Source: Volvox africanus
Taxonomy: Eukaryota > Chlorophyta > Chlorophyceae > Chlamydomonadales > Volvocaceae
Direction of reading: 5' to 3'
Assembly: GCA_030268105.1 (NCBI GenBank)
Contig: BSDZ01000017.1
Span: 2,026,001-2,090,000, forward strand
Length of the DNA: 64,000 nucleotides
Notes under the pieces: generated by a model
What the model was told of the DNA's origin: nothing
The model's database searches: none
What the model saw: the letters and a program-made list of their open reading frames with translations, nothing else
Position numbers and translations under genes: made by a program
Part shown: positions 45,101 to 55,976 of the stretch, one piece after another
Layout: the number at the start of each line of letters is the position of its first letter
Numbering within the stretch: position 1 is the stretch's first letter

Positions 45101-48100
45101 CGCCATTGTGCGACGAGTGCTGGGATCCAGCAAATAGTTGTAGGGTAAGAAAACGATGTCGGCCTCCTTGCCTAATAGGAGGGAAGGCCAGACGGAGCAC
45201 CCCACAGCGGAGGTGCGAAAGAAAACAACCTCTTTCAGTATTCAGTCCGCCTAGTTTCAGAAACAGAGGATGTCGTGGGTTGTGTGCATCCTACGCAAGT
45301 ATCCGAACCTTGCTGGGCCGCCCTTATGCAGGAATTTCCAGTTCATGCACTCAGCCCGTGCGCTACTGCATTCACCGCTTTTTCGACATTCATCGCATCA
45401 TCCAACTGGCCAGCTGCAGTCCACCCCACTGCCCAGCCGTCGGCCTCTTCCGGGTGTACGTTTCAGACCCCTCGCGTTGCTTTAGGTGTCGTCGGGTTAT
45501 CCCCCCTCCTTCCGCCTCCTATCGCCAATCATCTCGCCCGTAGGGACCGAGCCCCTGACTTGTGACCTTTCGATGAAACCAGCCGATCCCGCTGAACTCA
45601 GGCGGCTCACCCACTCCCCCAACCCGTCGCCCCCGTCCCCACCTGCGTCCCTCCCCAGATAGAACGGACACACGCCGTGCGCTTTCCCCACCGCCATCAG
45701 CTCTTCGATGTCGGGCACAGAGCTAACCAACGAAGAGGCGGCGTTGCGGTACTTGCCAAATTTAAGCTGGTTGTGCCTTATTGGAATGTTGTGTTGAGGG
45801 TTGGGGTTCCGCACAGGGCGTGAGGGAGAGAAGGCCCATGTGCACCGGACATAGGAAAACGTCGTAAGGTGTTGTGCGTGTTTTAGGAAGAACAGTCTGC
45901 GATCCCCTCCAGAAGCGCGAGAGTGCAGATTCGAATTGCTACCTGGAACTGACATGCGGATCAGGCAGGCCTGCCCGTGTTAAACCTTTCTCGTACCCTC
46001 GCTGCCTTGCGGTGTGTATTGCCCCAACCCCATAGCGTTGAAGCTGAAGTCCCCATCAGGACAATAAGGAGGCGTAGCCCTGTTGTAATGAAGGCTGACA
46101 GTGGCTCGTTCCAGTGGACAGCAGTCTGTCCATTGCCAGAGCCCATAGCCATCAACCCCCTTTCCCAAAAGGAGACCCAGTCCTTACGACGCCCAAAACG
46201 CAGACTAACCAACCCTATGCCTGGCCCACCAGCTGCATTTTTTAGCAGTTGTCAGAGCCTTGCACGCCTGGTTTGCCGCCCCGCCGCTGAGCTTGCTGGC
46301 AGTAGGATGCAGGCAGGTCTGCTGGCGGGATGACAACACCGTGGATCGAACCCTGTCCCTGATGAAGTGGGTCGATGAGGACGGCGAAAAACCGGACAGC
46401 GTCGGGGACAGGGGACAGAGTGTAGGAAAGGTTGTACGGATTCGCACACAGCTTTGGCTGGGGGGCCATTAAGCGGGATAGCGAGACTATCAACCCGATT
46501 ACCCCGAGCAGCCCAACCCGATTTATGAGGTGTAGCCTCGCCTACAGGACAAGGCCACAACGGTTGTCTTCCGCTCTGTCACAAGTTACTGCCTCCCCGC
46601 ATCCCCTCACTGCGTCATCCTCGACTGCGCCATGTCGCTGTGTCTCTGTCTCAGTTCCTTGACCCCCACTAAAACACGCACACCATCACTTACTTATAGC
46701 TCGAGTTCCGCAGCTCCTTCATGACCTGGGCCAACTGGCTGTGTGTGCGGCTTGAGTAGATGATGAGTGGCAAGGCAGGCGCGCCGCCATTGCTGCCGCC
46801 GCCGGAGCCACCCGCAGCGACCGTTTGTCCGTTTGCTGGCCCAGATGTGACGAGTGAGGCTGCGGCCGCCGCCGCCGTACCGGACAAACCCAGCGCGGCG
46901 CTGAAGCCCAAGCCAGCTTGCTGTGCGAGAGCTGCTGCGGCCGCTCCCACCGGGTCTGGAGTGGGTGGCTGCGGACGCCAGAGCACGCACGGATATGCGC
47001 AGGTACGTGTATACATGCGCAGAGGGGAATCGTCAGAGGCATGGATAATAAGGGGCGGCAGGTTGCTGGAAACGTATTTGAAGGTTATGCTGGGCTGTCG
47101 TGCAGGCGTTGCTGCAGCCACCTCGGCTCCGGAGCAAAGAACGTCTGGTCCATCTTGTCTTTCGCAACTGGATGTCGGCGCCCTCTCGATGAGGCACGGT
47201 CCCGTCCCGAGCCGAAACCTGCGAGAGCTGCCCACCAGCTTTACACCATGGACCATGGACCGTGCAGCAAAATAGTAACTCTTAACCGGCTGTATCCTAG
47301 TAACCCATGGCGCTAATGCGGGCGGATGACACCTGGATGGACAGACCTGGATGTGAGATAGATATTCAGCCGCACCTTTAGAGACTCCCTCCACGCCAAG
47401 GCGGAGCATAACAGACATAAGGTCTTGCCGGTGCCGGTGGGACTTTCTAGCAGCGCGTTCTTGCCCTATCCGGTGCACAGATACAGCGTATAAACATTGA
47501 GATGGGTGTACATGGTAAGGAATTCTTTGGTACACCGGATGGTTTGCCGCCCCGTAAGAGGTAGAGATTTAGGTGGGCAGGGACCCTTGTGTGGGGAGGG
47601 CATTGAGTCGAGCTGTCATGAATGGGCGATGGTACATGCGCCAGGACTGCGTGTCTCTCATACGGCCGTTTAACAAAGCACGTGAGAGCGAGAGGGGGCA
47701 GAGGAACAGGGGCCGAAGGGTCAGCAACCTGACCGCGAAGGGGGGCCGAAGGGTCAGCAACCAGGCCAGGCCAGGCCTATGTGCATGACGCGTGGATGAG
47801 TTGACTCCGTAGACCCCACGTTGCTGTTGCTATCCATATCATCGGCAAGCGCACCGACCAACAAACGGAAACACACTGCATCCGAGCGGGCCTCCCAGGT
47901 GTTCGGACAAACGCAGATCAGGCAAGATCGATAAACGCAGTGCTAGGCTTGGAAGACCTGATAGCACTCTGCACGTAAAACACAGCGTGTTGTGCTCAGG
48001 ACCAGGACCAGGACCAGGACCAGGGTGTCGATGCGGTGACGAGAGCGGCAATGGCTATTGTTGGTGGTTATGCTGGTGGCAAAGCTCGGTATATACCGGC

Positions 48101-48753
48101 ATGTGCATATCCAGAACTCCATACATGCATGGTACTATGGTACTATACCCGCATCATATCCTCAGACCGCAGCACGATAGGACACACGACAAGTTTGACT
48201 CCTAAACGCGCCCAAGCTTTGGCCCAGACAGGTTGAGTACAGGTCTCACCTGCTGGAGCGCCTTGATGACGGACTCCATGTAATCGCGCTGCACGATGGG
48301 GGGGGAAGAATGATCCAGCAGGACTTTGATTAAGCAAAGCTGCTTGCAATGTTATGTGGCTTTTGTGGTCTCACGGCAGGACGGTCGTGTACGACCTAAG
48401 CTCGCTGGCGGGGGTCCATGCTTGTAGTGCCCTGCCCTGAATACACTTTACGCCTGCCCTGGAGGGGACACAAAGGTTCAGATGGCCTTGAAAACCAAAT
48501 TTCTTTCACCCCTATATACTCGGAAGCCATGCTGGCGCTCTGTGTCCGCTTCGTGTGATTGGATGCGTGGTTTCCGCATGCCAAGCACGGCCCACATAGT
48601 CTTAAAGTAGCAATCTCTTTCTATATTTATATAGATATATACCTGACATGGATAAGGATCAAAAGGAAATTCCACGGGTATGCCCGCAATTTGGAGGGTT
48701 GTGACCTTGCGTTCCGGCTTGGCCGTTGCTGTCTGGGCCGACAGCTGCTCCAT
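36104..48753 (-). CDS. RTEL1: RTEL1-type DEAH Fe-S DNA helicase with C-terminal RING-like finger, 20 exons
   Basis: RTEL1 unwinds D-loops, telomeric T-loops and G-quadruplexes and limits recombination. My exon chain is 48753-48643, 48288-48250, 47465-47376, 46968-46694, 46358-46230, 46043-45986, 45766-45643, 45171-45044, 44507-44434, 44132-44009, 43652-43399, 43180-42992, 42577-42442, 41952-41751, 41433-41267, 40934-40848, 40199-40083, 39609-39418, 38948-37537, 37256-36104. All phases agree, giving 1,686 aa. Motifs: [12 protein letters not shown]-terminus (Q-motif region); Walker A SPTGTGKT (~aa 58-65); [12 protein letters not shown] (Ia); Fe-S cysteines in TCLHP, QACK, AKKC and GVCPFY; DEAH (~313); [31 protein letters not shown] (VI, ~780). 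After a ~400-aa Ala/Gly-rich stretch comes a harmonin-N-like helical domain (~1275-1345). The tail is CSLCGKRP...CGHLACYNC...CKTC. Exon 16 uses a GC donor. The exon at 46043-45986 is the weakest. Confidence 0.9.
36107..36285 (-). other. RTEL1: C-terminal RING-like zinc finger of the RTEL1-like protein
   Basis: The last ~60 residues contain [25 protein letters not shown] and KCKTCGRSM, a C4-H/C-type cross-brace arrangement. Vertebrate RTEL1 long isoforms end in a C4C4 RING finger, so this supports orthology at both ends of the protein. The final residues are basic ([10 protein letters not shown]). Confidence 0.75.
36782..36826 (-). repeat. RTEL1: Poly-Gln (CAG/CAA) tract in RTEL1-like protein
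   Basis: On the coding strand six CAG codons are followed by about nine CAA codons, giving fifteen or more glutamines in the last exon. The synonymous switch in mid-tract shows that it is not one pure unstable run. Confidence 0.9.
39240..39305. repeat. CCACCTGC-type 8-bp minisatellite
   Basis: About eight units of CCACCTGC with small changes lie in the RTEL1-like intron between the helicase core (exon ending 39418) and the low-complexity exon (starting 38948). The minus-strand frame (Gly-Gln-Val-Asp-Arg-Trp-Ala-Gly) is periodic only because of the repeat. Confidence 0.85.
40848..40934 (-). other. RTEL1: RTEL1 exon ending in a GC splice donor
   Basis: The exon encodes [20 protein letters not shown] and ends NDPK, then AAG|GCAAGT, the optimal consensus of GC-AG introns. 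Joining it to the exon at 40199 gives [13 protein letters not shown], matching the spacing in known RTEL1 proteins. Reading on past the GC donor gives about 25 non-conserved residues before the next GT. Confidence 0.8.
42581..42610. repeat. (ATTGGC)n repeat abutting an RTEL1 splice acceptor
   Basis: Four to five units (GCCAAT on the transcribed strand) end at the acceptor ATGCCAG|GCG of the exon starting at 42577. Repeat length would move the branch-point distance. Confidence 0.75.
44512..44542 (+). repeat. G-rich tract with G-quadruplex potential in an RTEL1 intron
   Basis: Several runs of three or more G (GGGAGTGGGGTGGGGGTGGGG) lie just upstream of the RTEL1-like exon starting at 44507. 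On the transcript this is the C-rich polypyrimidine stretch. Confidence 0.5.
47998..48024. repeat. (AGGACC)n hexanucleotide repeat
   Basis: Four units of AGGACC lie in the RTEL1-like intron between exons 2 and 3. Confidence 0.8.
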
Positions 48754-50884
48754 GGCAAGCACTGAGGATGCCCACTGACCCTTTCCTGAAGTTAAACACG
48801 TTCACTCAACCTCCAGCTTAGATCGCGCGGTGATTTGCTGCGGGGTTACAAGTTTGAGATATATGTTCGGATGATTACCACCTTGGAGCTGAAGCGTGTG
48901 TCTCCACAACTACCAGAGCAGCCTATCCGACTACAGAATCGTCACGAGCGAAATAAAGATTATGGATTAAATTACTGCCGGCGCAACCAACACTAGCAGA
49001 AGCGATATACTACAAATACGTGAGCCGACAAAGTAGTCAAATGGCAAGATGACTTCCTTACGATATTATCTTATCACAATTTGTTAATGAGTTCTGCAAT
49101 ATGCATTTTTCGTTAACTGAAAATGCCCCTTCACGTGAATAAACCTCCATACACACGGATTGTAAGAGGCGTCGATGAGTGCTCATAATATTCTTACATT
49201 TCATGAACCAACTTTATGTTGCGCAGCCCGCGCGAGGCGTGGATAGGTAGTTGGAAGTTAACGATTTCAGTTATTTCATAACCTCACAAAGGCGGGGCAG
49301 AATCCAAGGCCATTTCATGATGGACGGCACAGGATGGCCCCAAAGCTATACATATTGTTAATGCAGATTGTGGACACCTATTTAAACTGGCTGGAAATTG
49401 TACCCTTCCTTCCCGCCGACGCACACTGAATGCCTATTTACGGCGTGTCCCAACCTAAGAATAAACTAGTATGAATTGCCGTTGCAAAGGGATACAATAA
49501 CTCAGCTGCACCATGTTTTATGTGAGCCTGATGACCAGTTTGGTTTTTTTAAGTCATATCAAGGATCCGGCGGATGCTCGCCCGAAGACCGTGCTTCTCG
49601 AGACCCCAACCTACAACTATTGTGCGAGTGGTGGCTTTACGCGTTCACATTTATGTGGCACCGTTCTTTGAGGCCGAACCGGGATGATTGAGGGGCGAGG
49701 TATGCAGACGTTGACATCAGGCGTTTGCCTCTTTCTTCGTAGGGCTTAACTTAGGAAGACCAAACGATACACTTGTACAACCAAGATTGTTACGTCAAGC
49801 GCCTTCATCTCGGAAGATGCATGTGCGCGCTGCATGCACACACGCTGCGCAGCACGCGTGCTCTTCTTATCATTAGCTTAATTCGTGTTACATCCATCAA
49901 ACCCAACGTCAGGTTGTCGGTGACTCCTCTTCCCCCCTTTCCACGCTTCCCTCCGTCCCTTCTCCATTCGCCGAAGGAATACGTAACCATCGAGCTGGAA
50001 GACATGCCATTCGAAAAGCTGATGCTGTACAGCAAGAATTATAACCCCAGCCGATGCTATATGTGTTGATTACGTTACGTAGAGGATCAAACGTGCTCCT
50101 CGGTGCCACGTTCTGCCGTACCAGCAGCAGGGTAGCGCACCTACGACCTACATACCCCGCCTGCCTGGTGATGTTTACGCTGCGGCAAATTGACACGACT
50201 GAGTTTCTTGCTTAGCGTGACGCACCCCATAGCCATGCCATCCCCGCGCTAAGTGCGAAAGTTGTGGCAAGGCGCCAGATGGAAAGGGGCCAGTTGGCCG
50301 ACGAGGAACCTGCAACGCACCATGAAGTACGCAAACATCGAAGCCATACATGTAAGGCTATTATCGTCAGTCTATTATTGTCCATACGTGCTTGTATCTA
50401 TCTGCCTAGGTAGATATGCTAGAGTGCAGAAAGGTCAGCGGAGGAAAGTTACCTCCTGGGCCCCTTCAGCTTGTTGCTGTATGCATGTAGGGAATAACGG
50501 AAGCTAGTAAAGCAGGGTTCGACCTCATCGCTAATTATCCAGCGACTTAAGCTTGGACTTACCCCGTAATTGGTAGGTTGCTCCTGACCTGGTGCTATAT
50601 CACCACCGTCATCACTATTCGGCTAAAATCGCGGTCTAGCACCACGCACACATGCCGCGTCGTTACCTCCTCTACTGATATTTAGTGCTGCACTCGCCGC
50701 GCGCCCTAACCACTAGCTAGGTCACCGTAAGACCGCAGCGGCCCTCTGGAATCTTTCAGCTTTGGTCAGCATGGCACATCCGCATACGCCTACATCATCA
50801 CCCCCCGGCATGCATCTCACAAGACTTCAACACTCATTAGCGTGCTTGACTAGTGATTGCAAACGAGCAAATAATCTCTTACCC

Positions 50885-50948
50885 GGGCTGGGCGGTGGAG
50901 GGCTGGGCGGTGGAGGGCTGGGCGGTGGCGGGCTGGGCGGTGGCGGGG
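50885..50948 (+). repeat. 15-bp G-rich minisatellite
   Basis: Four units of GGCTGGGCGGTGGAG or ...GCG stand in tandem. Each unit carries GGG and GG runs, so the + strand could fold as a G-quadruplex. The minus-strand frame (His-Arg-Pro-Ala repeats) is an artefact of the unit length. Confidence 0.85.
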
Positions 50949-51496
50949 CTGATGTGCAGCAAGTTGATGCATAGGGGAAGCAAACGCAAGGGCATCACTT
51001 GGAGCATGGCGCGAGGGCTCTAAGTGTGGTAAGTCATCAGGACGGGAGGTGGTTGCTAAGGGATAGCTAGGTCCGAGGAATGCATCTGACATATGAGGTC
51101 TAGTAACGCATTTAACGCATGTGTGCTTCTGCTGTCGTACATCCCATTAATGCTGTTGTATTAATTCACACGTTCGCTGCAAGTACAAGATCTGCAAGAT
51201 CACGATGCCAGGGGTACGTACGGTGTGCAGTGCATAAAGATGCATAGAAGTACTTCCGTACTGTCGTACATTCGATTTACGCACATACCTGTCAGCCCAA
51301 GGACGTTCTCCGCAGTAAACAGGACTTGGTCGATGCTATGTCACGGAATATTCGTTCAAAAGGAAGGGAAAAGCAGCACGTGAGCCAGTCGCCGACATAG
51401 TAGTAATGATAAATTGTAATAATATAATAACGATAACTGTAGTACTAGTAGTAATAATCTTATTAGTAAGATTAGAAATAGTATGCCGAACGTAAT

Positions 51497-51535
51497 AATG
51501 ATGATGATGATAATAATAATAATAATTTTATTGTT
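51497..51535. repeat. (ATG/ATA)n AT-rich simple sequence
   Basis: ATGATGATGATGATAATAATA-type run within a broader AT-rich stretch, 380-420 bp downstream of the stop of the 317-aa gene. Confidence 0.7.
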
Positions 51536-51915
51536 ATGAATAATAAATTAGTAGTAGGAATAGTACGCCGACCGCAGCCTGGCGTGTGTTAAACTGAGGA
51601 AAGGCGAAACTCATCACCTAAGGAGATCAATAACACAAAAGAGTAGGCACATCCTGAAAGATGCATGTATGTGTCACACGTGCGGCAATGGTGCGTAGGA
51701 TGAAGTATTGCTTGTTTATTCGTACACATGCATACGTGGCGGTGGTGCAGATATCAGGTACCTTAACGATCAAGCTAACGTAACGAGAGCTTTCTTCACC
51801 TCTACACACACACGTCCCATGCGGGGGAGGCTCCTGAGCTAGTAGTGTCGTACATCACAGAATGACATCGCAGCTAGCTAACGATCTAACCACCACGCCC
51901 CCTCAGGTCTCCTCA

Positions 51916-54900
51916 TTAGGGATTAACTAACTGATGGAAGGCAGCGGTCCAGTCAGCAGCAACAGATGGCTTGCTCTTGTTGGCTTCCCTGTACCGCTCA
52001 TAAAGCATGAGTTATGAGCTAATCCTGGGTACATTTCAATTGATATGCCATGCTTACGTACGTACGCACCCGCCCGTACCAGTAGTTACAAATTCCTCCC
52101 ATTCTGGCGGATGCGACCCGCCGACCACCGACCTGCTCATTGGGTCCCTTCCGTAATGGCTATTACCCTCCTTTTGACATCGCACACCCGTGTATCCACG
52201 GGATCAGCAGCAACACCAGCCTACCAGCCTGGCAACCGACCTGCGAAGGAAGGGCTGGATGTTCGTCGCGTCGCTGTACGTTATTTCTAATGTCTTGCCA
52301 AGGCTGCCAGCATTCGTGGCATCGACACTGCTGATCGTGGAGGACTGAACCACTGCGTGCATGACCTGGATCAAGTCCTTAGTCAAGGTGGTCGCATCCA
52401 GGCGGTTGTAGTTGTACTTCGGATCTGCACAGCCAGGGGCCGGCGGCGAGACCTTTCAGTGGCTTGACAATATTGAGTGCAGCGACTTGCTTTCCAGGCT
52501 ACGGAACCAAGCACCAAGCAAACACCTCAAGCTTAAGCGAACTTATACGATCGCGAGAAAGCACGCACACGAGCGCGCACTATGTACTGCACGCCAGGTA
52601 ACACTCATCCACCCGACTACCTAACCTTACTTCTTTACCTGTCAAGCCATCGATGGTGTCCAAGAGGGTGTCCAGAAGCACCACGTCATTCCAGTCGTCC
52701 ACCACAATCTTAGACGAGGTCTGCGATCTGAAGCTAGTCACGGTGCTGTACGTACGAACAGCGGACACGAACACGCATATAGCATATATATACAGGCAGG
52801 CGGGGGTACTTAATTAGCTTAGTAGGGTTCCAAGACAAATACGATAGCTTTATTTCTCGCCGGTGCTTTTTCGCTCGTATTTGCTAGCGTGTGTATGGTC
52901 GCACATCTACGTGTGCATGTGTATGATTGCCTGGGTTGATCCGCGCGGATGCGGAAACGAAGTCGGGGAGGTGTGCATGTCCTGTGAGATCTGTGAGGTC
53001 ATGTAATGTCATGTCGGATCAAGTCGCTTGCTTCCTCGCCAATGTGTAACGTGCGGTCAATGGCCACTGCCGTACACCAGTTTGTACTCACTTGAAGGCT
53101 TTCGCGTCCTGTTTGGGAGTTTTAGAAAGGTATGCATCGGCCACGATCTGCCCGGTTATCGTAGCAAGCGCTGCCTTCTGGATGGGTCCAACGAAAGCGT
53201 CACCAAACGTCTTGAGCAGCAGCCTATCGATCGCCCCTGGACGAATGAAATGAGGGACAAATGGAGGTTTAAGAACGCTGGTTAGCTAGGGTGGGCAGCA
53301 GAATGAATTGCTGTTAACTTGCATTGTTATGTATGTAGGGTTCCTTACGATGCAAGGGCGGGGTAATAAAATGTAGGAATGTCAACACACCTACACACCT
53401 ACATACATTATGTACGCGTATCGGTGACATGGTTCGGGAGTTAGGCACAAAGTAAAGCCTCAACAGCGTGGGGCAGACAACGACACATGTAACCACCGCC
53501 AGTTGTATAAGCACCATGTACAATCCATGTGCGTGGCCTCACTCCGCGATGAACGAACACGAGTTGGGAAGTTAAAATTCGTCAACGCCAGCAAGCGTGC
53601 GGGGTCTATCCATTGTTAGGTAGTTGCTTTGGTAGTAATTCCCGACGAATATGGGGGGCCTCGGCCCCTCCTCCAGCCCACGGACCGCAACTACACCGCA
53701 ACACAACCCATCATCATTATGTCATCACGGGCGTTTGCAGACATCCCACAACCCACGAGCATGCACGCACATCCACGCACCGTTATCCCAGTCGTTCAGA
53801 GCCCAGTCCCGGACGTCAGGGAACTTGAGCAACGCAGGAATGGCGCTCTTAAGCAGAGGCAAGTGATTAGCCAGCAGCTTGGGCTTCGCGTTATTGAGCG
53901 CCGTACGGAGCAAGGCAACCACAGGCACCTCAGTCGCTGGGTTATAGGGGCAAGCTGCATGTTGATGTTTCGGGAGGACGAGTGGAGGGATAGGTGTCCT
54001 CAACGATAAGGTCCTCACTTGCTTAGCGAATGAAGACAACCTTCATGCATGGGCTTCGATCCGGGTGTCATAAGCACACATATACCCGCCACACCACCGC
54101 CTTATGTTGAGGAGAAAGACGCAGTCGATTACATGGATATGCTAAAGGCAAAATAGCTAGGCGGGAAGGCGCACGCACCTGACAGGTCCGCGAGGGTGCC
54201 GTTTGCATCTTCCAGGTAAGCGATGCCGCTGGCATTCAGAACGAGTTGCGAAAAGGGGAAGAAAGTAGTTAAGACACCGACTTTATAACTGGTCACGGCT
54301 GTTAGCAGGCGAAGCAAGCCATCAAGTTATTACTGAAGGTACGCAAGGAACGTCAGCCGGCCTAACCTAAACGCGTATCGTGTGTACGGTGTGTATCGTA
54401 TGTACGGTGTGTATGTTTACGGGACAGACAGGAGCTCGTAGTGACATACATAAACACGGACAGATATGGGTACAGTTTGATCCGGGTGCTATCCCATGCC
54501 TAACCTGATTGTTGGAGCATAGGGCATGGAGAAATGCGGCTCGTCCATTCACTGGCCACCTATGGAACACTTACTCGATCAAGGTGTTCGTCACCGATTC
54601 AACTTGTAGGCTGCTCAGCCCCAGATTAGCAGTCGACGACGAGATGTCGCTTCTCCAATACTCGAACATGGTGTGCAGCGCCCCAATTGAATTGATGGCC
54701 AGACACTGTAGCTGGTTGTAGCGATCCTGGTTGCTCACTTGCGCTCCCACGGATACGGTGGCGGTACACACCATCGCCACCAGAGCTTTACATACGTGCG
54801 AAGTTCAGGCCGGGGGCGGCGGGAAGGTAGGTTTGGCATCGGGACATGACGGGTCAGGTTGCTTGGTTATCGTGCATCGTACATACAACATGCATGTCAA

Positions 54901-55976
54901 AGGGATATGTTGTACATGCATGCATGTCCAATCGCCAGATAGGCTACACGGACCTTCACACTCCTCGCGCGCTGTCTTCGTGACACGCATAAGTAGAATA
55001 ATAATGTTCAATAAACAAGCAAGCTAGCTACGTACGGACACAAACGGCCCAGGCAGGGGCCCAAGCAAATGCGGGGGCGAGGGGTCCATCCAAGCAAGCC
55101 CGCAGGCAAGCGAGGTGATGGGATTATATATTAAGGTCGGTCGGTGAGGCCAGCTGAAGTACGAACTACGTTCTTTTGTATCGGATTGCGTGCACCGAGA
55201 TTAGGAAACGAACCACGGTCACTCTATCCTCTGCCTGTTAGGCGATACTGATGTGACCAGGCGAGGGATACGACCCTTTACGACCGGGGCGACCAATAAA
55301 GCAATCTACCACGATCATCAGCTGCGATGTTGTTGTTGTTGTATTTAATGAAATGCTTGAGATGATAATAATCATAATAATATGTTAACTATCTATAATG
55401 ATAATTTTACTAAGTATCAGTTTAGCCGTTTGTAACCATATAATAATCCCAGGTTTACGGATTTGGCGGCAGCCAAACCCTATACAACAGATGTGCTGTA
55501 TGTGCGCGATGCGGCGCAAGTAATAAATAAAAGATGTCATAAAATGCCGAGTAATGCACACAACGGGATGCGAGAGTGGAAGTGGAAGAGGCTAACATAT
55601 TCATGAAGTTATCCAATCACGTCGTTTGCTCACTGACGGATGGATTAGCCGCCAGCCGCCATTTACACCGCGCGCCGACGGATACGCACGGACGACGGTG
55701 CATGTATGTATGCGTCAAGGACGCTCTTCTGGGCGCCTTTTGACAGATAGCATGACGACATCCATTTATATTTTTATTAATATAGAGCTCAGATAATAAC
55801 GTTCGATTGCATGGCCCCACGCAGGCAGTAGGCCAGTGTATGGGGCGGACCTTATGTATCCGCAAGGTAGGCACCAGGCTCGCCAACTAGAAATGCGATT
55901 ATATCTTGCATAATACGTAAGACTCACCTAATATCCATAGCCGTGGCCTCTGGTGGTCCGAGCGCCAGCTGAACAT
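51916..55976 (-). CDS. Unrecognised 317-aa secreted or membrane-anchored helical protein, 8 exons
   Basis: Exons are 55976-55928, 54785-54575, 54228-54179, 53954-53781, 53236-53092, 52745-52639, 52424-52280 and 51988-51916. All seven introns are GT-AG and every phase fits, giving exactly 318 codons including TAA at 51916. The N-terminus is MFSWRSDHQRPRLWIL followed by ALVAMVCTATVSVGA, a signal peptide or anchor split by a 1.14-kb intron. The rest is predicted mostly helical. Its motifs include QLQCLAINSIGALHTMFEYW, AYLEDANGTLADLSACPYNP, LLKSAIPALLKFPDVRDWAL, DAFVGPIQKAALATITGQ, VVDDWNDVVLLDTLLDTIDG and AADWTAAFHQLVNP. Two cysteines lie in the mature part and two possible N-glycosylation sites (NGT, NKS). 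I recognise no family. Small exons and moderate GC set it apart from the neighbouring genes. Extracellular location is inference. Confidence 0.75.
54786..55927 (-). other. Long first intron splitting the signal peptide of the 317-aa gene
   Basis: The donor TTAG|GTGAGTC and the acceptor TGTAAAG|CTCTGG delimit 1,142 bp. The intron is AT-rich in 55330-55560 and holds no exon I can support. The open frame at 55617-55886 (-) has no domain. Confidence 0.6.

Larger units (their letters stand above)
48754..51915. other. AT-rich intergenic region
   Basis: About 3.2 kb lie between the RTEL1-like start and the end of the 317-aa gene. It is AT-rich (notably 48950-49480 and 51380-51560), with a TAA/ATA-rich stretch at 51497-51535 and a 15-bp G-rich minisatellite at 50885-50948. 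A short + strand segment at 49979-50066 (starting EYVTIELEDMPFEKLMLY) looks coding-like after a pyrimidine tract, but I found no partner exons. Nothing else is supported. Confidence 0.45.

Noticed and set aside
49979..50066. Short + strand segment starting EYVTIELEDMPFEKLMLY as a possible exon
   Set aside because: It has a pyrimidine tract and AG before it, but no donor, partner exon or family match was found. Too little to call a gene.
50850..51092. 80-codon minus-strand frame with His-Arg-Pro-Ala repeats
   Set aside because: Produced by the 15-bp minisatellite; not joinable to the 317-aa gene, which already has its own stop at 51916.
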